From NCBI RefSeq assembly GCF_024649945.1, contig NZ_JANKMS010000001.1, positions 496,001 to 560,000 of the forward strand: a stretch of DNA of 64,000 nucleotides. Reading direction: 5' to 3'. Origin of the DNA: Flavobacterium panacis (GTDB taxonomy: Bacteria; Bacteroidota; Bacteroidia; Flavobacteriales; Flavobacteriaceae). The stretch's first letter is position 1, and each line of letters opens with the position of its first letter. Shown in pieces: positions 53,819 through 62,862 of this stretch. The notes below the pieces were generated by a model. That model ran no database searches. It saw nothing but the letters and a program-made list of their open reading frames with translations, and had not been told where the DNA came from. The position numbers and the translations under genes were made by a program.

Positions 53819-54817
53819 ATGAAACAGATTAAATTAGGAAATCAGGGATTAATCATTCCTCCAATTGGTTTGGGATGTATGGGAATGACGGGTTTTGAAG
53901 AAGGTAATATGTATGGGCCTGCAGATGAAAAAGAAGCAATTCATACCGTTCATCGTTCGCTGGAACTTGGAGGTAATTTTCTGGATACGGCTGATTTGTA
54001 CGGTCCTTTAAAAAACGAACAACTAATTGCTAAAGCTATTGGAAAAGATCGTGACAATTATATCTTAGCAACAAAATTCGGATGGGAAATTGATGACAGC
54101 GGAAAAGTGACTTGGGCCATAAACGGAAGTAAAAAATACATCAAAAAAGCAGTCGAACGTTCACTCAAAAATTTGAATACCGATTATATCGATCTGTATT
54201 ACATGCATCGTCTGGACAAAAATACTCCAATAGAAGAAACAGTAGATGCGATGAGTGAACTTGTTAAAGAAGGAAAAGTGAAATATATCGGGCTTTCGGA
54301 AGTGTCTTCTGAAACTATTAAAAAAGCTCATGACATTCATCCCATTACGGCTGTTCAAAGTGAATATTCTTTGTTTGAAAGAACCGTGGAAGAAAGAGGT
54401 GTTTTGAAAACACTGGAAGAACTTGGAATCGGTTTTGTGGCGTATTCTCCTTTAGGACGTGGTTTTTTATCAGGGCAAATTCGTTCTATTGATGATCTTC
54501 CAGAAAATGATTTTCGCAGGGCTATTCCGCGTTTTCAGGAAAAGTATTTTCATAAAAATATTGAACTTGTAGAAGCAATGGAAAAAATGGCCGAAGAAAA
54601 AAAGGTAACTTCTTCTCAGCTTGCACTCTCATGGATCATCAACAAAGGAATTATACCTATTCCTGGAACCAAGCGCAGAAAGTATCTCGAACAGAATATA
54701 GCCTCGGTGGATATAGAATTGAGTCATAACGATCTTCTAAAACTTGAAAGTATCGTACCTTTGGGAACAGATACCGGAGCTCCTTATGATGAATTCAGTA
54801 TGGGACTTCTAGACTAA
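53819..54817 (+). CDS. Aldo/keto reductase
   Basis: The protein of about 332 residues begins MKQIKLGNQGLIIPPIGLGC and has the AKR set: DTADLYG (Asp-x4-Tyr), the catalytic Lys in ATKFGWE, YYMHRLDKN (His), and the cofactor end IPIPGTKRRKYLEQN. It reduces sugar-type or aliphatic aldehydes with NADPH, as in the YajO/AKR13 group. An upstream in-frame ATG at 53798 would add seven residues, but a -7-like element lies immediately in front of it and the family starts at MKQIKLG, so 53819 is preferred. The AraC gene follows 18 bp after its stop, so they are co-transcribed. Confidence 0.88.
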   Translation: MKQIKLGNQGLIIPPIGLGCMGMTGFEEGNMYGPADEKEAIHTVHRSLELGGNFLDTADLYGPLKNEQLIAKAIGKDRDNYILATKFGWEIDDSGKVTWAINGSKKYIKKAVERSLKNLNTDYIDLYYMHRLDKNTPIEETVDAMSELVKEGKVKYIGLSEVSSETIKKAHDIHPITAVQSEYSLFERTVEERGVLKTLEELGIGFVAYSPLGRGFLSGQIRSIDDLPENDFRRAIPRFQEKYFHKNIELVEAMEKMAEEKKVTSSQLALSWIINKGIIPIPGTKRRKYLEQNIASVDIELSHNDLLKLESIVPLGTDTGAPYDEFSMGLLD

Positions 54818-54835
54818 CTTTAAAAAGACGTTTTT

Positions 54836-55735
54836 ATGAATACTATTGCATCTGTATCTGCTTTTCATCGCTTACTTTCTCTTCCCGAACCTAAACACCC
54901 GATGGTTAGTGTTATCAACTTATCTGAAAGTATTTTTCTGGATGATGAAGTATGGAAAGGCTTTGTCAATAAATTCTATTGTGTTGCTTTAAAAAGAGAG
55001 GCAAAAGGAAAAATAAGATACGGTCAAGGACATTATGATTATGATAAAGGCGTACTAAGTTTTACTGCACCTAACCAGGTGCAGTATTTGGATTATCATA
55101 ATATGGAATGCGGAGCGGGCTATTTACTCATATTTCACGAAGATTTTCTGTTGAAACATCCTTTAGCACAGCGAATATTTGATTTCGGATTTTTCTCTTA
55201 TGCAGTAAATGAAGCCCTTCATCTGTCAGAACAAGAAGAAAAATATCTGATTGAAATATTGGACAGAATCGACAAAGAATGCCAACATATTGATCGTCAT
55301 ACTCAGGAAATTATTTTATCACAGATCGATCTGCTTCTAAACTATTCCAGCCGATTTTACGAAAGACAGTTCATTACACGAAAAAATAACAGTCATGCTC
55401 TCCTAACAAAATTTGAAAAGTTTATAAATGATTATTACAATGATGACTTGGCAGAAAAAGGTCTTTTAAGTGTTGGTTCAATAGCCGAAGCGATGAATCT
55501 TTCTCCTAATTATCTCAGCGATTTTCTTAAAATACATACAGGAAGAAACACAAAAGAACATATTTATGAAAAACTAATCAATAAAGCCAAAGAAAAACTA
55601 TCGGCAACAGAATTGTCTGTTAGTGAAATTGCCTACAATCTTGGTTTTGAACATCCACAGTCCTTTAGTACATTGTTTAAAAAAAGAACACAAATGGCTC
55701 CCTTGGAATTTCGGGATAAGATTAGAAATAATTGA
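54836..55735 (+). CDS. AraC-family transcriptional regulator
   Basis: The 299 residues have an N-terminal cupin-like sensor region (about 1-170, with VLSFTAPNQVQYLDYHN and GYLLIFHEDFLLKHPL) and a C-terminal double HTH: VGSIAEAMNLSPNYLSDFLK, then VSEIAYNLGFEHPQSFSTLFK and PLEFRDK. It follows the aldo/keto reductase gene by 18 bp and is the likely regulator of that operon through the 21-bp-spaced repeats at 53732-53762. The inducer may be a sugar or aldehyde, but this is inferred only. Confidence 0.88.
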   Translation: MNTIASVSAFHRLLSLPEPKHPMVSVINLSESIFLDDEVWKGFVNKFYCVALKREAKGKIRYGQGHYDYDKGVLSFTAPNQVQYLDYHNMECGAGYLLIFHEDFLLKHPLAQRIFDFGFFSYAVNEALHLSEQEEKYLIEILDRIDKECQHIDRHTQEIILSQIDLLLNYSSRFYERQFITRKNNSHALLTKFEKFINDYYNDDLAEKGLLSVGSIAEAMNLSPNYLSDFLKIHTGRNTKEHIYEKLINKAKEKLSATELSVSEIAYNLGFEHPQSFSTLFKKRTQMAPLEFRDKIRNN

Positions 55736-55811
55736 AAGTTAAATCTCAATCCATTTTTCCATAAAACTAGAATAAGCTAATCTTCGTATATAGAAGTAAA
55801 GCGATTTTAGT

Positions 55812-56099
55812 ATGGAAACTTTACCTACCCTTTTTACAAAAATTTTGCAGCTACTTTCTACACGATACAATGGTAGTTTCACTTTAGAAGAATTAACTTC
55901 ATTTATAAATTCAATTTCGACCATTTCTACTGCAACTTCCGACAGAATTTCTAATGAAAGAAAAGAACAGGTAGAAATTCTGGAGGCTTTAATACAACTT
56001 AATGATGCGGGTTACATTTTTTTAAATCCAGTTACTGACCAAAGTTGCATCACTTTAAAAGGACTTATTAAAATAGACAGTAAGGCATATTGCAATTAG
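55812..56099 (+). CDS. Small hypothetical protein, possibly winged-helix-like
   Basis: I do not recognise the family. The 95 residues are predicted to form helices followed by a short hairpin: LFTKILQLLSTRYNGSFTLE, then RKEQVEILEALIQLNDAGYI and two strands FLNPVTD and CITLKGLIKID. Helix-helix-helix-hairpin order is compatible with a small winged-helix fold, though this is weak. The gene has normal composition and starts 77 bp after the AraC gene on the same strand. No signal peptide is present. Confidence 0.5.
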   Translation: METLPTLFTKILQLLSTRYNGSFTLEELTSFINSISTISTATSDRISNERKEQVEILEALIQLNDAGYIFLNPVTDQSCITLKGLIKIDSKAYCN

Positions 56100-56154
56100 T
56101 TTCATATTTATTTTAAATGAAAAGAAACAATTCTAAATGTCAGTTCAAACTGCA

Positions 56155-57510
56155 TTATTTTGTTTTAATCCATTCAAAATTCCCATTCTGACTTATATTA
56201 AATTTTGTAACCTTTCCATTCTCTTTTACGAATTCACATTCTGCACCTAAAACATTCTTAAACTGAAATTTTGTATCCGATTGAAAAATTAATGGAATTG
56301 TTCCCTGTCCAGAAATCTTTGCAAACAAATGTCCATTTTCATTTGTGATTGTGATTGTTCTATTAGTATCTATTGATAAGGTATAAATACCAACATATTC
56401 ATTTAGTAAGGCAGCATCTACTTTTACTTCCGTCTGAAATGTTTTTCCCAATGCTAGACTGGCAATATCAACCGACAATTCGTCCTTTGGAGCACATTCA
56501 CAATTAAATAATGCTGCTATAAACACATTCTCTTCGGGATAATAGATTTCATTGCTTAAAAATCCTGTAATTGCACCACCATGTTCAATTGATTTTATTC
56601 CATTTACATTTTTTAGTATCCAGCCATAACCATATTCTATCAGACTTCCATCTTTTAGTTTAAAGGGTACAAAGGCTTTTTCTAAGGTTTCTTTTTTTAG
56701 AATTTTATAAGAATACAATCCTTCATTCCATTTCCATAAATCTTCAACATTTGAAATCAATTCCCCTGCAGCATAAGCAATAGTCATGCTCCAATAATCA
56801 CCATTTTTAAATTTCGAATTATCCTTTCGATAACCACTTACTCTGTTGGGAATAATGTTATTGGAGTTGTCAAAATAAGTGTGATTTAAAGCCAAGGGTG
56901 TCAGAATATTTTCTTGCAAGTAAGCTTTATAACTTTTACCCGTTACTTTTTCGATAATATAACCTAATAAATAATAACCTGAATTGCTGTATTTATACTT
57001 AGTGGTAGGTTCAAATTCTAATGGAACATTTTTAAAAAGATCAATAAGTTCTTTTGGTTCAAAATCTCTTCTTTCTAAATAAGGTTCTTTAAAGTCAATC
57101 TGCATATAATCTTTTATTCCTGAAGTATGAGTCAATAGATTTTCAATAGTTATCTTTTTGAAATTTGATGGGAAATCTGGAACAAATTTTTGCAAGCTGT
57201 CTTGCAAAGAGATTTTACCTTGCTCTACTAATTGTAAAATCGCTACAGCTGTAAATTGTTTTGTTATAGAACCCAACTTAAAAACCATATCTGGCTTAAC
57301 AGGTACATTTAATTCGAGGTTTGCGCTTCCAAATGCTTTTTTATAAACTATTTTTCCATTTTTTGATATCAATACAGAGCCACCAGGCGTTTCACCAGAA
57401 AAATGTGAAGCCAAAAGTTTATCCAATTCTTTCTCTGAACGGAAATTTTGGCCGTAACTATTTAAACACAAGAAAAGGCAAATTGCTTGAGCAAAAAATA
57501 ATAGTTTCAT
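56155..57510 (-). CDS. Secreted serine hydrolase (class C beta-lactamase/PBP4-like)
   Basis: The 451 residues begin with a signal peptide (...LNSYGQ). The class C / D-peptidase fold is shown by the catalytic Ser and Lys in GSITKQFTAVA (near residue 77), Tyr-Ser-Asn in KYSNSGYYLLGY and the third motif HGGAITGF. A C-terminal DUF3471-like beta domain follows from about residue 345. Activity could be as D-aminopeptidase or esterase; calling it a true beta-lactamase is not justified. It lies after the DUF2264 gene and may or may not be part of the same transcript, with 65 bp between. Confidence 0.85.
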   Translation of the reverse strand: MKLLFFAQAICLFLCLNSYGQNFRSEKELDKLLASHFSGETPGGSVLISKNGKIVYKKAFGSANLELNVPVKPDMVFKLGSITKQFTAVAILQLVEQGKISLQDSLQKFVPDFPSNFKKITIENLLTHTSGIKDYMQIDFKEPYLERRDFEPKELIDLFKNVPLEFEPTTKYKYSNSGYYLLGYIIEKVTGKSYKAYLQENILTPLALNHTYFDNSNNIIPNRVSGYRKDNSKFKNGDYWSMTIAYAAGELISNVEDLWKWNEGLYSYKILKKETLEKAFVPFKLKDGSLIEYGYGWILKNVNGIKSIEHGGAITGFLSNEIYYPEENVFIAALFNCECAPKDELSVDIASLALGKTFQTEVKVDAALLNEYVGIYTLSIDTNRTITITNENGHLFAKISGQGTIPLIFQSDTKFQFKNVLGAECEFVKENGKVTKFNISQNGNFEWIKTK

Positions 57511-57575
57511 CTTTGTATCTTTTTTACATTTTATAACCTACTTAACTGTATCATATTGAAAAAAAGCTATTACAA

Positions 57576-59615
57576 TCAATTAAAATCAACTGTTTTCTTT
57601 ACACCATTACTAAATTGAACTACTACTGAATTAGTAGTCTCTTCAATATTTTTTACTGGAACAAGTTCTTCTTTTTTCCATTTTTCTCCAGACTTTTTCC
57701 ATAACATCAAAGTCGCATAAACAGTAGATTTTTTATCATTTGGATTAAAGTTATTTGCGACATCAATTACCTTACTAATTTCACTTTCAGGATGTAAATC
57801 TTTGCAAGAAACAACCTCAGTTTTATCCCAACCTAAAAACGGAATCATCGCTACCTGATATTTTCCATTGTCAATTATAGTAACTGTTTTTCCATCAACT
57901 TTCTGTGTTGTCGTTTTAATTTCTTTGTTTAATTGAGGAAGAGCATAATGACCCAATCTAACAGAAACAGCTTCAGCACTATTATTTTTATCAATTCTCA
58001 AAATACCGTTTGGTAAAGGAATATCGGCCAGATTCATCTGAATTTTTTCATTGGTTTCTAAAACGGCATTACGATAATAAACACCATCTTCAAACTTTTT
58101 AAAAGTAAATAGTCGCAATGGTTCCCATTCTTGTTTTGCATTTTTAAAAACATAATTCATTGCTACTTCTCCGTTAGAACCATCAGCTTGCCAAAGAAAA
58201 GCACTATTGTAAGACAAACGATTATAGTTTTCTGTTGATCTAAATCCCTGCCAATCATCTTTCTTTTTTTCGTGACACCAAGCTCTGATTTCTGAAGCTC
58301 CAATAGCTGGATAATCTGTAATTAAAATCTTTGAACCATTTAAGAAATTATTATAGACATTGTCTTTTTTGAATTTATTTTCCCAATCTCCGTCATTTTC
58401 TTTTGCTGTCCAAAACGGATTATCATCTGGTAATAAAAGTCCCATGAAAGCTTTTCCCATCCAATACACACTTCCTCTACAGCTGTAAACCTGAACCGCT
58501 GGCTCAAATGCGCCATAAAAACCAAGTGTTGGCACATTGTCTTTCATAAAATCAGGATTCTCTAAAAATTGTTTTAAAACTCCTGATGAAATTCTACGTA
58601 ACCAGCCATTATTGACTGACGGATCATTTTCTAATCCCATAAAAGGAAAAGCAGCAATTGATGCAATTCTATAGCTAATACTTCTGCCAAACATAATCAT
58701 CTCGCCATTTTTGCTGAACATTAAAGGATAATTAGAATTCAGATCTCTAAAATTACTTCTGAATTTTGCAGCATATTCAGGGTAATATTTGTTTCCGAAG
58801 TATTCAGCCCAAAGCGAACCGTACAATTGAAATCCCCACATACTGTAATAATCGTAAGCCGGACTGTCATTATACCAGCCTTCGCCTCTGTAATCGTTTA
58901 AACATTTTTGAAGATATTCTTCCAGCAATTTTTCGTTAACCGCGTAACCTTGTTCTTTGAAAAAACTTAAAACGAAGATGTTGAAAAACTTCCAATTAGA
59001 CGATACTGTTGGTCCATCGCCATAACTCAACATCGATTTTGCTAATGCATCTTTTTGATCTTGCGGTAATGGTTTCCAAAGCACTTCAGGATTGGTAAGC
59101 AAAGACATGGCAATTGCTCCGTATTCAACCAAATTCTGGCTTGGTCCACCATTTTTAGGTCTTGGAACAATATAAGACGGACTATTTGGATCGACCAATT
59201 TGCTAAACTGATATCTGTAATAATCAGCAACCTTGATATTATTGATGACCAAATTCGGATTTTCTTTAAGAAGCGGAGAAGCAATAAATAACGTTCTGCT
59301 CAAACCTTCCAATTTTTCTGTCGGAACTCTGCCTTCATCCTGCGGATAACTTTTTCCTGGTTGCTTTGGAAACTTCATCGGATCATCCAAATTATGAATA
59401 TAACTAAAAGCACCTTCCAATAAATAAAGTCCAGCATCTTTCCAATGTTGCTTTGTCATTCCGGTATAAGGACTTAATTTATAATCCGGTTTAACAATTT
59501 TAAAAACGGTATTGGTATTTTCTTTTTGTTGTGAAAATAAAGACAGACTAAACATCGTGGTTAAAAGCCACATTTTCAAATTATTCATTCTTAAAGTTTT
59601 TTTCAAATTTTTCAA
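57576..59615 (-). CDS. DUF2264-domain secreted protein (possible beta-glucuronidase-type hydrolase)
   Basis: The 679 residues have a signal peptide; Met10 (59588) is an equally likely start. The (alpha/alpha) barrel-like text of DUF2264 is seen in LEGLSRTLFIASPLL, VEYGAIAMSLLTNPEVLW, NWKFFNIFVLSFFKEQGY and YYSMWGFQLYGSLWAEYFGN. From memory, a DUF2264-type protein has been reported as a family GH154 beta-glucuronidase acting on arabinogalactan; I could not verify this here. The neighbours (GH43 and GH16) match such a substrate. It follows a GH43 gene by 26 bp. Confidence 0.75.
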   Translation of the reverse strand: MKNLKKTLRMNNLKMWLLTTMFSLSLFSQQKENTNTVFKIVKPDYKLSPYTGMTKQHWKDAGLYLLEGAFSYIHNLDDPMKFPKQPGKSYPQDEGRVPTEKLEGLSRTLFIASPLLKENPNLVINNIKVADYYRYQFSKLVDPNSPSYIVPRPKNGGPSQNLVEYGAIAMSLLTNPEVLWKPLPQDQKDALAKSMLSYGDGPTVSSNWKFFNIFVLSFFKEQGYAVNEKLLEEYLQKCLNDYRGEGWYNDSPAYDYYSMWGFQLYGSLWAEYFGNKYYPEYAAKFRSNFRDLNSNYPLMFSKNGEMIMFGRSISYRIASIAAFPFMGLENDPSVNNGWLRRISSGVLKQFLENPDFMKDNVPTLGFYGAFEPAVQVYSCRGSVYWMGKAFMGLLLPDDNPFWTAKENDGDWENKFKKDNVYNNFLNGSKILITDYPAIGASEIRAWCHEKKKDDWQGFRSTENYNRLSYNSAFLWQADGSNGEVAMNYVFKNAKQEWEPLRLFTFKKFEDGVYYRNAVLETNEKIQMNLADIPLPNGILRIDKNNSAEAVSVRLGHYALPQLNKEIKTTTQKVDGKTVTIIDNGKYQVAMIPFLGWDKTEVVSCKDLHPESEISKVIDVANNFNPNDKKSTVYATLMLWKKSGEKWKKEELVPVKNIEETTNSVVVQFSNGVKKTVDFN

Positions 59616-59641
59616 TTCAATACATTTCTTGGTTTTCTGTT

Positions 59642-60667
59642 TTAGGGCAAATAAGGTTTTCCTACCACTAATTTATCTCCCGATAAATCAACCTCAAAAA
59701 GTTTTGGTATTCTCACGGTTTTATCACCAACTTTTTTATGACTATGAACCGACATTAGCCATTTCCCTTCAAAAGTTTTAAACAACATTCCATGACCAAA
59801 ATTTGGTGGTGTTATAGGTTCTTTTTCCTGAATCCAAGGACCGTCTAAAGTACCACTTTCAGAATAGGCTACTCCTTGAGTGTAAACATCATAAATCCAG
59901 CTGGTCCAAATCATTCCCAAACGGCCAGAACCTGTAGTAAACAAATAAGGACCGTCTGTAACTTTATTCGGTTTATCATTTCCGTTCTTATCTTTTTCCC
60001 TACTCCAAGGCGAATCGCTGGCTTTAAAAAGCAATTTGCCCTCTCCTATTGAACCACTTAAATCTGGTTTAAGTTCGATTTCTTCCATTGTCCCGTTACC
60101 GTTTTGCAACCATTCATAACAATAGATCATATAAGGTTTTCCGTTTTTATCTATCCAAAATGTGCCGTCTAATGTTGGTTTGTTGGCTGGTAAATAGATT
60201 GCATCTTTCATTGGTGTGTAAGGTCCTTCAGCTTTATCACTAACCAAAACATGACTCGCACGACGTTCTATGCTAATGCCATCAACGGTATCTATGATCT
60301 TTTTTTGGTTGGTGAAAGTGGCGAAGTAGTAATATTTATTTTTATAAAGATGTAATTCTGCAGCCCAAATCATAGGTTTTGGTCCCATCCAAGAATTTGG
60401 ATCTGTTTTCGCAATATCATACGGACCGCTCCATAATTTTAAATCTTTGCTTTTCCAAAGTCTACCACCTGTACCTGTCATATAATACATATTGGTTTTC
60501 TTATCTGCCAAAATAGCGGGATCGCTTAATCTTATTGAATCCAAAGGAACCGCTTCTTTTACTGTTTTACTTTTCTGAGCAATTGCAAAAGAAAAATAAA
60601 AGAGACATAGAAACATCGAAAAAACAAAATGTGATTTCTGTTTAAAATAATTCTGCTGAGTTTTCAT
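59642..60667 (-). CDS. Glycoside hydrolase family 43
   Basis: The protein of about 341 residues has a signal peptide (...YFSFAIAQ) and the GH43 propeller motifs IRLSDPAILADKKTNMYYM (catalytic base Asp), LDGTFWIDKNGKPYMIYCYE (second Asp), and VTDGPYLFTTGSGRLG with a Glu in the vicinity. The start at 60667 (MKTQQNYFK) gives a normal signal peptide; an upstream Met at 60694 is also in frame. Specificity is unclear: arabinofuranosidase, xylosidase and galactosidase activities are all known in GH43. It lies between the other GH43 and DUF2264 genes in the same direction. Confidence 0.85.
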   Translation of the reverse strand: MKTQQNYFKQKSHFVFSMFLCLFYFSFAIAQKSKTVKEAVPLDSIRLSDPAILADKKTNMYYMTGTGGRLWKSKDLKLWSGPYDIAKTDPNSWMGPKPMIWAAELHLYKNKYYYFATFTNQKKIIDTVDGISIERRASHVLVSDKAEGPYTPMKDAIYLPANKPTLDGTFWIDKNGKPYMIYCYEWLQNGNGTMEEIELKPDLSGSIGEGKLLFKASDSPWSREKDKNGNDKPNKVTDGPYLFTTGSGRLGMIWTSWIYDVYTQGVAYSESGTLDGPWIQEKEPITPPNFGHGMLFKTFEGKWLMSVHSHKKVGDKTVRIPKLFEVDLSGDKLVVGKPYLP

Positions 60668-60746
60668 TTGTATAATTTTTAAAACAATGGGCATATTTAG
60701 TAACTCCTAATTTATAAATTTACTGGTACTTACCACTGTTTTATTT

Positions 60747-61874
60747 TTATTGATTTTCTGTAAAAGTGTTTAAATTCCATTTGTCAAACCATTTTATAAT
60801 GGGTTTCTCGTTTTCTAATTTTATTGGAAGCCAAACATAAGAGCCATCGATTGGATTTTTCGGATTCCATCGATCGGCCATAAAAATAAACTGATCCTTT
60901 TTTCCTTGTACTGGAAGAATATAAGTGCTTTGCGAATGAAAAGTAAGTTCTGAATCTTTACCTACGCAAGGATTTCCCAAAGATTCCCAAGGTCCAAAAA
61001 TTGATTTGGATTTAAAGGATCTCGCCTCATTCGGATCCCAGCCCGTACAACCAGATGTTATCATATAATACATTCCGTCTTGCTTAAAAATAGCCGGAGC
61101 TTCATTATGACCTGCTGGAGCCATTCTCGTCCATTTATCAGTAAAATCTAAATAATCATCTGTAAGTTCTGAAATATGAAGCGTTAAGTTTTCTTCAGAT
61201 GAATGAATCAAATAAGCCTTATCATTATCATCCACATATACCGTCATATCTCGTGACATTTGCCCTTTTTCAAAATCTTTACGAACCAGCATTCCGTTTT
61301 TTATTGCGGTCAACCATTCTGGAGTCCACCATTTTAGAGAAGTTTCATTATTTAAAGACTTCTTGTGTTCGTCTTTAAAATCTAAAGGCCAAACTCCTTT
61401 GTTAGGACGATATGATTTTGCAAATTTAAAAGGACCTTTAGGAGAATCACTTATTGCAACGGCAGCTTTTGCAGCATCATACCCCTGTCCTTTTAGCTCC
61501 AAATGAAACCACATAACATACTTACCCGTTTTTTTATTAAAAATAACTTTTGGACGTTCCATTACACATCCTTTTGTGATTTCTGACATAGGATCTTGTT
61601 CTACTTTTAAAACAATTCCTTCGTTATGCCAATTGTATAAATCTTTTGAGGAATAACAACTGATTCCTTCTAATGAGGTATTCCCTGAACGTCCAGAAGT
61701 TTTATATTCTCCGTACCAAAAATAAGTTCCTTCAACGAAAACAATACCGCCGCCATGGGCATTAATATGAACTCCATTTGTATCTTTCCACTGTTTTCCC
61801 GGAACAAAATAATTGTTTTGCGAAAAAACAAAAGAACATACAAAACCGATAATGATTGAAAATTTTAATTTCAT
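60747..61874 (-). CDS. Glycoside hydrolase family 43, exo-beta-1,3-galactanase-like
   Basis: The 375 residues start with a short signal peptide and then WKDTNGVHINAHGGGIVFVE and TYFWYGEYKTSG, the N-terminal text of the GH43 group with exo-beta-1,3-galactosidases (GH43_24-like). It continues VMERPKVIFNKKTGKYVMWF and GHNEAPAIFKQDGMYYMITSG (catalytic Glu region). Such enzymes release galactose or galactose with its side chain from type II arabinogalactan. It lies 4 bp after the GH16 gene and 79 bp before the next GH43. The subfamily call is by resemblance only. Confidence 0.82.
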   Translation of the reverse strand: MKLKFSIIIGFVCSFVFSQNNYFVPGKQWKDTNGVHINAHGGGIVFVEGTYFWYGEYKTSGRSGNTSLEGISCYSSKDLYNWHNEGIVLKVEQDPMSEITKGCVMERPKVIFNKKTGKYVMWFHLELKGQGYDAAKAAVAISDSPKGPFKFAKSYRPNKGVWPLDFKDEHKKSLNNETSLKWWTPEWLTAIKNGMLVRKDFEKGQMSRDMTVYVDDNDKAYLIHSSEENLTLHISELTDDYLDFTDKWTRMAPAGHNEAPAIFKQDGMYYMITSGCTGWDPNEARSFKSKSIFGPWESLGNPCVGKDSELTFHSQSTYILPVQGKKDQFIFMADRWNPKNPIDGSYVWLPIKLENEKPIIKWFDKWNLNTFTENQ

Positions 61875-61878
61875 TTTT

Positions 61879-62733
61879 TTACTTATTTTTTTGATAAACC
61901 CTGATATAATCTATAATGTATTTTGATGGAAGATCGGCCTTGGTAAATGCTCCTCCATTTATTCCTCCAACAGCGAGATTCACCAATAAATAATGAGGTT
62001 GTTGAAACGGAATAATTTCCTGATCGGCGGAGTTTATTGTTTTATCAACCGTAATTTCATTCAATAATTGATTGTCTACATATAACTTAATAGAATGTGC
62101 ATCCCAATCCATTTTCCAAATATGAAATTGGTTTGCCCATACCTTGTCTTTAAAATCACTTAGTTTAAATGTTTCACTATCCCAAGCTGTTTTAGACTCT
62201 TTCGATTTCCATGCTGCATTAGCCAGAATTTTTCCTGTGTAATATTCCATAATATCAATTTCGCCATTTGCAGGCCAATTGCCTTTTATTCCCAAACTCC
62301 AAAAGGCTGGCCACATTCCTTTTCCAACGGGAATTTTAGCTCTCATTTCGAATCTTCCATATTGCCAGGAATGTTTTCCGCGGGTAATTAAACAAGAAGA
62401 AGTAACTTTTATGGAATCTCTATTTTTGGCAAAATCTTTATGATTCTTTGATACAAAATTCGGGTTGATTTTGTTTTCGTTTTTGGCTTCAATAATCAAA
62501 AAACCATCTTTACAAACAGCGTTTTCTTTTTGATACCATTGGTTTTCTTCATTCCTTACAAAACCTGTTTCATAGTTCCAGTTTTTTTCATCAGGAGGAC
62601 CATTTGTATTAAACTCATCTGCCCAGACCAACTTAAAATCTTCAGAAACTAATTCCTTTTGTTTGTATCTGACGAAACCAAAAAGTAGCATCAAGACAAT
62701 TCCTAACACCAAAAACTTACTCATAAATCTCAT
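61879..62733 (-). CDS. Glycoside hydrolase family 16 (beta-1,3-glucanase or galactanase type)
   Basis: The 284 residues have an N-terminal hydrophobic segment (an alternative start is the Met at 62724). FKLVWADEFNTNGPPDEKNW opens the beta-jelly roll and the catalytic motif GEIDIMEYYT (Glu-x-Asp-x2-Glu) lies near residue 160. WPAFWSLGIKGNWP and LVNLAVGGINGG are conserved in the laminarinase/galactanase branch (GH16_3). It cleaves internal beta-1,3 linkages in beta-glucan or beta-galactan. Neighbouring GH43 and DUF2264 genes favour galactan, but this is inference. Confidence 0.9.
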   Translation of the reverse strand: MRFMSKFLVLGIVLMLLFGFVRYKQKELVSEDFKLVWADEFNTNGPPDEKNWNYETGFVRNEENQWYQKENAVCKDGFLIIEAKNENKINPNFVSKNHKDFAKNRDSIKVTSSCLITRGKHSWQYGRFEMRAKIPVGKGMWPAFWSLGIKGNWPANGEIDIMEYYTGKILANAAWKSKESKTAWDSETFKLSDFKDKVWANQFHIWKMDWDAHSIKLYVDNQLLNEITVDKTINSADQEIIPFQQPHYLLVNLAVGGINGGAFTKADLPSKYIIDYIRVYQKNK

Positions 62734-62795
62734 TTTATATCTATTTTTTAATCCTAAACAATCTTTGAAAATGCTAAAGATTTTGTATTATGACA

Positions 62796-62815
62796 AGGGA
62801 TCTCGAAAGATCCCT
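62796..62815 (-). promoter_or_regulatory. Hairpin between the T9SS glycosidase gene and GH16
   Basis: On the minus strand AGGGATCT (62815-62808), a TTCG tetraloop and AGATCCCT (62803-62796) form a perfect 8-bp stem 47 bases after the upstream stop codon. No T run follows at once, so it is unlikely to terminate strongly. Position and design resemble the hairpin at 41575-41596 in the pectin PUL. Confidence 0.65.
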
Positions 62816-62862
62816 CATCACTTCTACACTTAACCAAACTTTACTTATTTTTCTGCAATTCG

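Noticed and set aside
55739..55924. A 61-codon open frame on the minus strand opposite the small hypothetical gene at 55812
   Set aside because: It lies antisense to a better supported frame and looks like a shadow.
56155..57510. Antibiotic-resistance beta-lactamase
   Set aside because: The Ser-x2-Lys, Tyr-Ser-Asn and HGG motifs define the wider serine hydrolase family; the added C-terminal domain and context do not point to antibiotic resistance.
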